The notes beneath the pieces are model-generated. The model did not search any database and had not been told where the DNA came from. It saw only the letters and a list, made by a program, of their open reading frames with translations. A stretch of 64,000 nt of DNA from the NCBI RefSeq assembly GCF_014203365.1, contig NZ_JACHIS010000001.1, forward strand, positions 2,294,001 through 2,358,000, read 5' to 3'. Origin of the DNA: Actinoalloteichus hymeniacidonis. Its GTDB lineage: Bacteria > Actinomycetota > Actinomycetes > Mycobacteriales > Pseudonocardiaceae. The position numbers were made by a program, and so were the translations under genes. Of the stretch, positions 8,841 through 16,760 are shown piece after piece (positions within the stretch are counted from its first letter, which is position 1; every line of letters begins with the position of its first letter).

Positions 8841-9467
8841 TCAGCCGTGGCGGAGCAGGAACCCATGTCGAGAGGTCTCGACATGGCGACGCATGAGCCG
8901 CGCCGCCCCCTCGATGTCGCCCGTCTCGATCGCCGAGGCGATCAGCCGGTGCTCGATCCACGAACTCTCCGCCCGCACCGCGACATCGGCGGTGTAGATC
9001 CACTCGATCTTGCCTGCGAGCTGGCGCAGCATGGCGGTCAGACCCGGATTGTCGGCGATCTCGGCGATCGTCAGATGGAATCGGGTGTTCAGGTCCGTCA
9101 GGTCCTGCCTACGGCCCTCGGCCAGGGCGGCATCGCCCGCGTCGACCACGGCCATCAACGCGGCCACCCCCGTCGCTCCCGCCCGGGCGGCGGCACGTCG
9201 GGTGGTGCGCTCCTCGACGGTGGCCCGCACGGCGAACAGATCGTCGGCGTCCTCGGTGTCCAATGCGGCGACCGTCGACCCGGCATAGGGCCGCGAGACC
9301 ACGAACCCCTCGGTCTCCAACACCCGGAAGGCCTCCCGGATCGGCACCCGCGAGACCCCGTAGGTCTCGCTCAACGCGGCCTCGGTGATCCGGGTACCCG
9401 GCGCCAACACGCCCCGGATGATGTCGCGCCGGATTCGGCCTGCGACCCGCTCACTGAGGCTGGCCAC
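8841..9467 (-). CDS. GntR-family regulator, FadR/FCD subfamily
   Basis: The 208-residue protein has an N-terminal winged helix-turn-helix (ITEAALSETYGVSRVPIREAFRVLE, split here as ITEAALSETYG and VSRVPIREAFRVLE). An all-helical FCD domain follows. Its putative metal and ligand residues include D and H in DLNTRFHLTIAE, and the late histidines in IEHRLI and RRHVE. It starts at GTG 9467 with CAGGAG 8 bases upstream. It lies directly upstream of, and on the same strand as, the peptide importer operon and probably represses it until the imported compound or a product appears. Confidence 0.9.
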   Translation of the reverse strand: MASLSERVAGRIRRDIIRGVLAPGTRITEAALSETYGVSRVPIREAFRVLETEGFVVSRPYAGSTVAALDTEDADDLFAVRATVEERTTRRAAARAGATGVAALMAVVDAGDAALAEGRRQDLTDLNTRFHLTIAEIADNPGLTAMLRQLAGKIEWIYTADVAVRAESSWIEHRLIASAIETGDIEGAARLMRRHVETSRHGFLLRHG

Positions 9468-9511
9468 GGTGCGCTCCTGACCTTCGATGCGGCAGAAACC
9501 TCAGCATATCC

Positions 9512-10282
9512 GTGCCTCCCGATGGTCTGGGAGCCGACGAGAACAGGACCACAGCGTTGACCAGCAGCTCCGAGGACACCCGCGCGCGTACCCATCTTTT
9601 TCTGATGCTGGCGCTGACCTTCTCGACCGGAGTGATCGACGCCGTCGGTTATCTGGGCCTCGACCGCGTCTTCACCGGCAACATGACCGGCAACGTCGTT
9701 CTGCTCGGCATGGGTGTCGTAGACGGCGGCGCGGGCGAGGACGGGGCCGGGCTTCCGGTGCTGCGCCCCGCGTTGGCCCTGTTCGGCTACCTCGTCGGGG
9801 CGGCCATCGCCGGACGCGCCCTGCGCAAGGCCGGTCCCGGCTGGACCACGCACACCACCGTGCTGCTCGGCATCGTCGCAGGCGCGTTGCTCGCACTGTC
9901 CGGTGTCCTCTTGGTGACCGGGTCCGAGCCACGGGACCCGGTGGGCGCGCTGATCACCACCGGAATGGCCGTGGTGATGGGCATCCAGGCGGCGGCGGCC
10001 CGACGGCTCGCGGTCAAGGACGTCACCACGGTCGTGGTCACCTCGACCCTGACCGGACTGGCCGCCGACTCACGACTGGCGGGCGGCGACGGGCGATTCT
10101 GGGCCCGCCGAGTGAGCGCGGTGGTCCTCATCCTGCTCGGCGCCCTGGTCGGCGCGGCCCTGCTGCTCTGGCACATCGCGGCTGCGCTGCTGGTCTCGGT
10201 GCTGATCACCGCCGTGGTCGCCGTGCTCGGCCACCGCACCAGGAACCCGATCGCGGAGCCCGTAGCCCGATCCGCCGCGTGA
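9512..10282 (+). CDS. DUF1275 (YoaK-type) membrane protein
   Basis: The 256-residue integral membrane protein has about six hydrophobic segments. The DUF1275 landmarks are TGVIDAVGYLGL, FTGNMTGNVVLLG, and later GIQAAAARRL with TSTLTGLAAD. The function of this family is not established; some members are proposed to be transporters. The start could be GTG 9512 or TTG 9557, since neither has a strong ribosome-binding site. It diverges from the GntR gene with a 44-base gap, and nothing ties it to the peptide importer. Confidence 0.85.
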   Translation: MPPDGLGADENRTTALTSSSEDTRARTHLFLMLALTFSTGVIDAVGYLGLDRVFTGNMTGNVVLLGMGVVDGGAGEDGAGLPVLRPALALFGYLVGAAIAGRALRKAGPGWTTHTTVLLGIVAGALLALSGVLLVTGSEPRDPVGALITTGMAVVMGIQAAAARRLAVKDVTTVVVTSTLTGLAADSRLAGGDGRFWARRVSAVVLILLGALVGAALLLWHIAAALLVSVLITAVVAVLGHRTRNPIAEPVARSAA

Positions 10283-10330
10283 TCATCGTAATGCCCGCTC
10301 GGCCGGGTGGCGGTGTACCGATTGAGAAAG

Positions 10331-10450
10331 CCGCTACCTGCGGGGAACCGAAGGGGTGTGTTCAGCGACCTGTGTGATGACGATCGCCCGCCGTGGGGCA
10401 CCGGACCAGCGGTCCGGTGCCCTTTCGATCGGCTCGGCGGAGGGCGTCAT
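10331..10450 (+). promoter_or_regulatory. structured 5' leader of the PepSY operon with terminator-like hairpin
   Basis: A perfect 12-base stem (GGGCACCGGACC, loop AGC, then its complement) spans 10396-10422 and is followed by CCTTTC. It is enclosed by flanking stems: 10390-10393 with 10435-10438, 10385-10389 with 10442-10446, and 10377-10380 with 10447-10450. A smaller hairpin (CCGC-TACCT-GCGG) lies at 10331-10343, followed by GGGGAACCGAAGGGGTG at 10342-10358. The whole element ends 18 bases before the chosen ATG. The architecture suggests a cis-acting regulatory RNA. I do not recognise the class. Confidence 0.5.
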
Positions 10451-10468
10451 GACGCGGATGGAGCACCG

Positions 10469-12145
10469 ATGGACACCGAGGACTCACCGACGGCGCGAGC
10501 CGACGGGGCAGCCACCGGGACGACAGACCCGGTGAGACCCGAGACGACGGGTAACGGACAACCAGTTCGAAGTACGCAGCGGACGGCGCAGTCGGCCGAT
10601 CCGGCGGCGGCAGAGCCTGCCGACACACCGACCGTGCCGCGCGATGCGTCGGACACCGTGAGTGCGGCGAGCAATGGCGCAGGCCGTTCGGCGTGGTCAT
10701 ACCTGCGGCCCCTGGTGCTGCGGCTGCACTTCTACGCGGGAGTGTTCGTCGCCCCGCTGCTGGTCATCGCGGCGTTCACCGGACTGCTCTATGTCTTCAC
10801 CCCGCAGCTGGAACAGGCGATCTACGACCACGAGCTGCACGTTCCAGCCGGTCAGACCGTGCAGCCCTTGGCCGACCAGGTCCAGGCGGCTCAACAGGCG
10901 CGGCCCGACGACGAGCTGATGGCCATCCGTCCTGGCCCGACGGAGACCGACACCACCCAGGTGATCTTCCATGCCCCCGACCTGGCGGAGAGCTACCGCC
11001 GGACGGTCTTCGTAGACCCCTATACGACCGAGGTGCGGGGCGTCCTGGAGACCTACGGCAGCGGCCAGGCCCTGCCGGTGCGCGGCTGGATCGACTGGCT
11101 GCACCGGGGTCTACACCTCGGCGACTTCGGCAGGCTCTACAGCGAGCTCGCCGCGAGCTGGCTGTGGCTCATCGTCTCGGTGGGTGTCGTGCTCTGGGTG
11201 GTGCGTCGCCGGACGGGTCGTCGGGCCAGGGCCGTACTCGCGCCCGCGCGCGGGCCTGCGGGTCGACGTCGAACCATGTCCTGGCACGGATCCGTGGGGG
11301 TGTGGGCCGCGGCCGGTCTGATCGCGTTGTCGGCGACCGGCCTGACCTGGTCGACCTTCGCGGGCGAGAACGTCGGCGCCCTGCGGTCCATGTTGTCCTG
11401 GGAGACACCGGCCGTGTCCACCGAACTGCCCGCCGGGACCGGTTCCGCCGCGGAATCGAGCGGCGCATCGAGCGGCGACATCGGGGTAGACCAGGTCCGG
11501 GAGACGGCACTGTCCGAGGGACTGACCGGGCCACTGGAGATCACCCCGCCCACCGAGCCGGGCACCGCCTACAAGGCTCAGGAGGTCGGCCGTACCTGGC
11601 CGACGGAACAGGACGGGATCGCGGTCGCCCCCGGCAGCGGCGAGGTCATCGACGTCGTGCGCTTCGAGGACTATTCGTTGGCGGCCAAGCTCGCGCGCTG
11701 GGGCGTCGATGCCCACATGGGGCTGCTGTTCGGTTGGGTGAACCAGGCCGTACTGGTGTTCCTGGCCGTGTCGTTGATGGCGGTGATCTTCTGGGGCTAT
11801 CGGATGTGGTGGCAGCGTCGCCCGGCCAGGGGCGGCGGATTCGTCTTCGGTAGGCCGCCGACCAGGGGCGCCTGGCGGCGCATTCCCGGCCGGGTCTTGG
11901 CACCGGTGATCCTGGCAGGCGTCTTCGTGGCCTATTTCGTGCCGCTGCTGGGTGCCTCGCTGCTGGTGTTCCTCCTGATCGACGTCCTACTCGGGGTTCG
12001 GGCCCGCCGGCGCGGTGATCCCGATAGAGCGGCAGCCACAGGCTCCGAGGACCTCGAGCTCGGCAGCACGGCCGCCGCCACCGCCGATTCGGTCGTGCCT
12101 GCGCAGAAATCCGACCGCACCCCCGAGAACACCGGAGGAATCTGA
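10469..12145 (+). CDS. PepSY-associated transmembrane protein
   Basis: The 558-residue protein has a disordered acidic and Thr-rich N-terminus of about 70 residues, then four membrane helices of the PepSY_TM family. Family landmarks are LRLHFYAGVFVAPLL in helix 1, LHRGLHLGDFGRLYSE before helix 2, SWHGSVGVWAAAGL at helix 3, and DAHMGLLFGWVNQ before helix 4. PepSY domains lie between. Such proteins are linked to reduction or uptake of iron-siderophore and copper, with histidines near the membrane that may bind haem or metal. I chose ATG 10469 for its GGAG site 6 bases upstream; a longer frame from 10307 would run through the structured leader. The next gene overlaps by one base. Confidence 0.88.
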   Translation: MDTEDSPTARADGAATGTTDPVRPETTGNGQPVRSTQRTAQSADPAAAEPADTPTVPRDASDTVSAASNGAGRSAWSYLRPLVLRLHFYAGVFVAPLLVIAAFTGLLYVFTPQLEQAIYDHELHVPAGQTVQPLADQVQAAQQARPDDELMAIRPGPTETDTTQVIFHAPDLAESYRRTVFVDPYTTEVRGVLETYGSGQALPVRGWIDWLHRGLHLGDFGRLYSELAASWLWLIVSVGVVLWVVRRRTGRRARAVLAPARGPAGRRRTMSWHGSVGVWAAAGLIALSATGLTWSTFAGENVGALRSMLSWETPAVSTELPAGTGSAAESSGASSGDIGVDQVRETALSEGLTGPLEITPPTEPGTAYKAQEVGRTWPTEQDGIAVAPGSGEVIDVVRFEDYSLAAKLARWGVDAHMGLLFGWVNQAVLVFLAVSLMAVIFWGYRMWWQRRPARGGGFVFGRPPTRGAWRRIPGRVLAPVILAGVFVAYFVPLLGASLLVFLLIDVLLGVRARRRGDPDRAAATGSEDLELGSTAAATADSVVPAQKSDRTPENTGGI

Positions 12146-12993
12146 TGGTCGAGGGCCCACTGCTTCAATGGCTGTTCACCCTGGGTTTCGGGCTGGCCGC
12201 GGTCGGATTCCTCCGAGGCGTGCTGGCACGCCGTACCGAGGGAACCGGACCGGACCTGCCGGGACGGGTCTCCGCGCTGACCCATCTGGTGATGTGCGTT
12301 GCGATGATCGCGATGACATGGCCGTGGGGGATGAGCGTGCCCGCCACCCCGCAACTGGTGTTCTTCACGCTGGCCGCCGCCTGGTTCCTGGCGCTGGCCG
12401 TCGGGCGGATGCGCGCGGAACCGGCCGACGGCCTCTCGTCGACCGCCCGTAGACGTGGCCTGCCCAGCGGCCTCGCCTCGCAGCTGCATCACAGCCTGAT
12501 GATGGCCGCCATGGTGTGGATGATCGTCATCATGCCCGCCGCGATGTCGGCGCCGAGCTCGGGCGGCGGCGGCCACAACCATGGACTCGCGGCGGCAGGC
12601 GCGGTCGAAGCGGGCGGGCCGGTACTCGCCGCCGTCGGGTCGGCTCCGGGAGTGTTGGGCTTGACCACCGGCGTCGCCGTGTTCACCGGTCTGGTGGGGC
12701 TGTACTTCGTGCTGGCCTCGCTGCGGCCGATCGCGGGCGCCGTCGATGCCGCCCAGGCCGCATTGCGGGCGACGGACCTCGGACGGACCGCTAGACGAGG
12801 GTCCACCGTGGTCAGCGAGCCCTATCTACCCGGCACGGACGCTCCACCCGGCGACACCCTCATCGAGGCCGCGGCCGATCCGGCGCCGGTCGGCACGGGC
12901 GATCGGTCCGTGCTGCGGATCAAGGCATTCGACGCCGCCTGTCACGCGGTGATGAGCCTCGGCATGGGGATCATGCTGTTGGTGATGCTCTGA
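12145..12993 (+). CDS. DUF5134 membrane protein, His/Met-rich
   Basis: The 282-residue membrane protein has about six hydrophobic segments rich in Met and His. Examples are HLVMCVAMIAMTWPWGM near residues 47-63, LHHSLMMAAMVWMIVIM near 114-130, and a GGHNHG loop at 141-146. The C-terminal segment again contains CHAVMSLGMGIM. This matches the actinobacterial DUF5134 family, which has no assigned function. The His/Met clustering suggests copper binding or transport (inference). TGATG overlap with the PepSY gene points to coupled translation and a joint role. Confidence 0.82.
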   Translation: MVEGPLLQWLFTLGFGLAAVGFLRGVLARRTEGTGPDLPGRVSALTHLVMCVAMIAMTWPWGMSVPATPQLVFFTLAAAWFLALAVGRMRAEPADGLSSTARRRGLPSGLASQLHHSLMMAAMVWMIVIMPAAMSAPSSGGGGHNHGLAAAGAVEAGGPVLAAVGSAPGVLGLTTGVAVFTGLVGLYFVLASLRPIAGAVDAAQAALRATDLGRTARRGSTVVSEPYLPGTDAPPGDTLIEAAADPAPVGTGDRSVLRIKAFDAACHAVMSLGMGIMLLVML

Positions 12994-12999
12994 GGTGAT

Positions 13000-13032
13000 C
13001 CTGCCGCGTCCGCACTCGGCGGACGCGGCAGG
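13000..13032. terminator. bidirectional hairpin terminator
   Basis: CCTGCCGCGTCCG at 13000-13012 and its exact complement at 13020-13032 form a 13-base stem with a 7-base loop. It lies between the convergent ends of the DUF5134 gene and the TetR gene. No long T-run follows, as is common in actinomycetes. Confidence 0.75.
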
Positions 13033-13037
13033 TCTGC

Positions 13038-13808
13038 TCACCCGGTGGTCTGGTCGATCAGGGTCTCGAAGCCGTCCAGTACGCGGCAGAGCCCGAAGCG
13101 GTAGGCGTGCTCGGGGTCGGCGGCGCCCTGGTGTTCTTCGCCTGCGGCCGTCCCCACTCGCGAGGCCGTCGGATACCGCGTCGGATCGAGCATCTTCGCG
13201 AGCAGCGGTTCGTTGGCGGCCCACCACTGCTCGTCGTTCATCGTGCTCTCCCGCGCCGCGATCTCCCGATCGGCGGCGACCCGTGCGACGTTGTGCACGA
13301 AGCCGAGCAGGAAGGCGAGCGCGGCGTCCATCTCGATATCGGGCAGTCCGAGCCCTTCGAAGGCCAGCAGTTCGTGCTCGTACTTCGCCATCTGACCGGG
13401 CCCGAGCACCGGTCGGGTGGTGGAGGCGGCGGCCACCCAGGGATGCGCCTGTAGCAGCGCTCGGTTCTCCTCGGCGATCGAGGTCACCCGTTCGCGCCAG
13501 GGCCGGTCGCCGTGGTCGGCGCGCGGCATCGCCAGATAGACGCTGTCGAGCATCATCTCCAGCAGCTCCGCCTTGCCCGGCACATAGGTGTAGAGCGACA
13601 TCGGGGCGACCCCGAGTGATTCGGCGACCCGACGCATCGTGACGGCTTCGAGGCCCGCGCTGTCGGCCAGCGTGATCGCGGCGTCGACGACGGCGTCGAT
13701 GGTCAGCCCTTGACGTGGTCCTCGGCCCGGTCGTCCGGCGCCCGGCTCCCGCCACAGCAGAGCCAGTGTCCTGGCCGGATCGGCCGGCCCGTTTCGATCT
13801 CCGGCCAT
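13038..13808 (-). CDS. TetR-family repressor, TetR_C (class C) type
   Basis: The 256-residue protein has an N-terminal HTH around residues 35-80 (LTIDAVVDAAITLADSAG, then MRRVAESLGVAPMSLYTYV) and a C-terminal TetR_C_1-type ligand domain. The domain includes MDAALAFLLGFVHNVAR and ERESTMNDEQWW-like features (read as ARESTMNDEQWW). The start ATG at 13808 has AAGGA upstream. It diverges from a VOC-fold gene and a UvrA-like gene across a region with two overlapping GTAC palindromes. The expected role is drug-responsive repression of those two genes and of itself. Confidence 0.9.
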   Translation of the reverse strand: MAGDRNGPADPARTLALLWREPGAGRPGRGPRQGLTIDAVVDAAITLADSAGLEAVTMRRVAESLGVAPMSLYTYVPGKAELLEMMLDSVYLAMPRADHGDRPWRERVTSIAEENRALLQAHPWVAAASTTRPVLGPGQMAKYEHELLAFEGLGLPDIEMDAALAFLLGFVHNVARVAADREIAARESTMNDEQWWAANEPLLAKMLDPTRYPTASRVGTAAGEEHQGAADPEHAYRFGLCRVLDGFETLIDQTTG

Positions 13809-13833
13809 GGGGACATCCTTGCACGACTAACTC

Positions 13834-13853
13834 TGTACGGTGTACAACGTACA
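13834..13853. promoter_or_regulatory. overlapping tandem TGTAC palindromes, TetR operator
   Basis: TGTAC-GGT-GTACA (13834-13846) and TGTAC-AAC-GTACA (13841-13853) are two perfect 5-3-5 palindromes sharing six bases. A further GTAC lies at 13856-13859. They lie 26 bases from the TetR start and about 100 bases before the VOC gene, where a shared repressor would sit. Confidence 0.65.
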
Positions 13854-13951
13854 AAGTACGAAGTTGGTATCCCGGGTCGGCACCGCCCGTCGGCTTCCAC
13901 CGATGTCCGTGGCCCTACCGAGGATCACCGCCGTGGGAAATGGGGACATCC

Positions 13952-14359
13952 ATGCAGGTAAGCAGCACGACCATCGCGTTCACCGTCGACGATCTGGAGG
14001 CATCGCGCGACTTCTTCCGCGATCACTTCGGCTACACGGTCGCGATGGCGGCCGATGACTTCGTCTCGCTGACCCGCGAGGACGGCGCGATCGATCTGGT
14101 GTTCCACCGGACGGGACTCGAGGTACTGCCCGAGAACCTTCGCTACCGCCGGGCATCGGGCGCCATCGTCGCCTTCGTCGTCGAGGATCTGGAGGCAGAA
14201 CAGGATCGACTGCGGGCCGAGGGCGTCGAGATCACCCTCCCGCTCCGGGTGGAGCCCTGGGGCGAACGCCTCTTCATGGTGGCCGACCCGAACGGTATCC
14301 CCGTCGAACTCCTCGATTGGGCGGGCGGCGCCGAGGAACAGCAAGCAGCGCAGAGCTGA
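13952..14359 (+). CDS. VOC-family (glyoxalase/bleomycin-resistance fold) protein
   Basis: The 135-residue protein has the two beta-alpha-beta-beta-beta modules of the vicinal oxygen chelate fold. It starts with TTIAFTVDDLEASRDFF and ends with the typical FMVADPNGIPVELLDW. Members are lyases, dioxygenases or antibiotic-binding proteins. ATG 13952 has GGGGA at a suitable distance; an ATG four codons upstream is possible. It is followed 55 bases later by a UvrA-like gene and is divergent from a TetR repressor. This trio is common in actinobacteria and suggests resistance to a toxic compound, by sequestration here and DNA protection by the next gene. Confidence 0.85.
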   Translation: MQVSSTTIAFTVDDLEASRDFFRDHFGYTVAMAADDFVSLTREDGAIDLVFHRTGLEVLPENLRYRRASGAIVAFVVEDLEAEQDRLRAEGVEITLPLRVEPWGERLFMVADPNGIPVELLDWAGGAEEQQAAQS

Positions 14360-14414
14360 CCCAGCCCGGTTCGCTTGCGTCGCATGCCCCGCCCCCAGAA
14401 GAAGAGGCACCTCT

Positions 14415-16730
14415 TTGTCACCTACCCAGCACAACGGCCACCGAGACCACGCCGGCTACCTCGACCACATCGAGATCACCGGCGCTCGCGAGAACAACCT
14501 GAAGAACATCTCCCTGCGCATCCCGAAACGGCAGCTCACCGTGGTCACCGGTGTGTCCGGCTCGGGGAAGTCCTCGTTGGTGTTCGACACGATCGCCGCC
14601 GAGGCCCAGCGGCAACTCAACGAGACCTTCACGACCTTCGTGCGTAACCGGTTGCCCCGCCATGGCAGACCCGAGGTCGACACCGTCGACAACCTCTCGG
14701 CCGCCATCGTGGTCGATCAGAAGCGGATCGTCGGCAACTCACGGTCGACCGTCGGCACCATCACCGACACCTATGCGCTGCTGCGATTGTTGTTCTCGCG
14801 GGTGGGCATGCCCTACGTCGGCTCCTCCAACGCCTTCTCGTTCAACGATCCGGCGGGCATGTGCCCGGAATGCGAGGGCCTCGGCCGCAAGGTCACACTC
14901 GACCTGGCGGTGTTCCTCGACCGGACGCGATCCCTGAACGACGGTGCGCTGCTGCATCCCAACTTCGCCGTCGGTGGCTGGTACTGGAAGCTCTACGCCA
15001 ACTCCGGGCTCTTCGACAACGACAAGGCGCTGATCGACTACACCGAGTCCGAGTGGCAGACACTGTTGTACGGCACCGATGCCAAGGTCGCCCTCGAATG
15101 GGCGGGCGGCGAGATCGACTCCCGCTATGAGGGGTTGGTCGAGCGGTTCACCAGGGTCTACCTGAAGAAGGACCCCGGCGAGATGTCCGACCGCAACCGC
15201 GCGATCCTCGAACGCTTCGTCACGCCTGCAACCTGCCCGACCTGCCATGGCGCTCGGCTGAACCCCGCCGCGCTCGGCTGCACGATCGACGGCCGCAACA
15301 TCGCCGAACTCGCCGACCTGGAAGTGGTCGACCTGATCGGCGTGATCGCGGCGACCTCGACGGTCAACGCGGAACCGGTGGTGGCGAGCCTGCTGGAGCG
15401 GCTCGGCGATCTGATCGACATCGGCCTCGGATATCTGAGTCTCAACCGCGAGACCTCGACCCTGTCCGGTGGCGAGGCCCAACGCATCAAGACGGTCCGC
15501 CATCTGGGGAGCAGCCTCACCGAGATGATCTACATCTTCGACGAGCCGAGCATCGGCCTGCATCCGAGGGACGTCATCAGGCTGACTGGTCTGCTGCGTC
15601 GGCTGCGGGACAAGGGCAACACCGTACTGGTGGTCGAGCACGACCGGGACGTCATCGAGATCGCCGACCACGTCGTCGACATCGGACCCGGCGCGGGCGC
15701 CGACGGCGGCGAGGTGGTGTATTCCGGCGAGGTGTCGGGCCTGGCAGGCGCGCCGACTCCCACCGGAACCCACCTGCGGCGGCGGATGCCGATCAAGGCC
15801 GTCTTCCGGACTCCGACCCACTCGATGCCGATCGAGCACGCCACCCGGCACAATCTCGACGACGTCGGCGTCGACTTACCCGCCGGGGTGTTCACCGTGG
15901 TGACCGGGGTGGCCGGCTCCGGGAAGAGCACCCTGATCAACGAGGTCTTCCTCGCCGCGCATCCGGACGCGATCGTGATCGACCAGGCCGCCGTCGGCGT
16001 GTCCCTGCGCTCCACCCCGGCGACCTATACCGGGATGATGGACGAGATCCGCAAGCTGTTCGCCAAGGTCAACGGTGTACGCCCCGCGCTGTTCAGCGGC
16101 AACTCGGCCGGAGCGTGCCCCGAATGTCAGGGCTTGGGCATCATCTACACCGACCTCGCCTTCATGGACGGTCTCAAGTCGACCTGCGAACGCTGTGCGG
16201 GCAGCCGATTCCGGCCGGAGGTGCTCGAGCATCGGGTCCGGGGCCGGTCGATCGCCGACGTGCTGCGGATGCGCGCCGCCGAGGCCGCCGAGTTCTTCGT
16301 CGAGAAGCGCATCCAGCAGATCGTGCAGGCCATGATCGATGTCGGACTCGACTACCTCACCCTCGGACAGCCGATGAGCACCCTGTCGGGCGGCGAGTGT
16401 CAACGCATCAAACTGGCCACCGAGCTGCACAAGAGCGGCACCGTGTACGTGATGGACGAGCCGACCACGGGCCTGCATATGGCCGATGTCGCGCACCTGC
16501 TCGGCATCATCGACCGACTCGTCGACCGGGGGAACTCGGTGATCGTGATCGAGCACGACCTCGACGTCGTCAAGAACGCCGACTGGGTGGTGGATCTCGG
16601 CCCGGAAGGCGGCAGCGCGGGCGGTCGGGTCCTCTTCGAGGGGACCCCGGCCGATCTACTCGGCACTGCAGGCTCGCATACCGCCGCCTTCCTCCGCCAG
16701 GATCTCGGACTACCGCCGATGACGATCTGA
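14415..16730 (+). CDS. UvrA-like ABC ATPase (short UvrA2 / DrrC-type)
   Basis: The 771-residue protein is related to the damage-recognition subunit UvrA but is shorter than the usual 940 or more residues. Two ABC ATPase modules are seen: Walker A GVSGSGKSS and GVAGSGKST, signatures LSGGEAQRIK and LSGGECQRIK, and Walker B regions ending FDEPSIGLH and MDEPTTGLH. Zinc motifs CPECEGLG, CPTCHGAR, CPECQGLG and CERCAGSR are intact. Short UvrA paralogues such as DrrC protect producers from DNA-intercalating drugs, and that role fits here. The TTG start at 14415 has AGAGG upstream. The VOC gene lies 55 bases upstream and the operon ends here. Confidence 0.92.
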   Translation: MSPTQHNGHRDHAGYLDHIEITGARENNLKNISLRIPKRQLTVVTGVSGSGKSSLVFDTIAAEAQRQLNETFTTFVRNRLPRHGRPEVDTVDNLSAAIVVDQKRIVGNSRSTVGTITDTYALLRLLFSRVGMPYVGSSNAFSFNDPAGMCPECEGLGRKVTLDLAVFLDRTRSLNDGALLHPNFAVGGWYWKLYANSGLFDNDKALIDYTESEWQTLLYGTDAKVALEWAGGEIDSRYEGLVERFTRVYLKKDPGEMSDRNRAILERFVTPATCPTCHGARLNPAALGCTIDGRNIAELADLEVVDLIGVIAATSTVNAEPVVASLLERLGDLIDIGLGYLSLNRETSTLSGGEAQRIKTVRHLGSSLTEMIYIFDEPSIGLHPRDVIRLTGLLRRLRDKGNTVLVVEHDRDVIEIADHVVDIGPGAGADGGEVVYSGEVSGLAGAPTPTGTHLRRRMPIKAVFRTPTHSMPIEHATRHNLDDVGVDLPAGVFTVVTGVAGSGKSTLINEVFLAAHPDAIVIDQAAVGVSLRSTPATYTGMMDEIRKLFAKVNGVRPALFSGNSAGACPECQGLGIIYTDLAFMDGLKSTCERCAGSRFRPEVLEHRVRGRSIADVLRMRAAEAAEFFVEKRIQQIVQAMIDVGLDYLTLGQPMSTLSGGECQRIKLATELHKSGTVYVMDEPTTGLHMADVAHLLGIIDRLVDRGNSVIVIEHDLDVVKNADWVVDLGPEGGSAGGRVLFEGTPADLLGTAGSHTAAFLRQDLGLPPMTI

Positions 16731-16760
16731 TCGCTCCGGCCGGCGTTGGCCCGGTGGCTC

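Noticed and set aside
10331-10450. Cobalamin or ydaO riboswitch before the PepSY gene
   Set aside because: Short strings such as GGGGAACC...GGGGTG resemble core pieces, but the B12 box and the second half of the ydaO fold are not present. Left as an unclassified leader.
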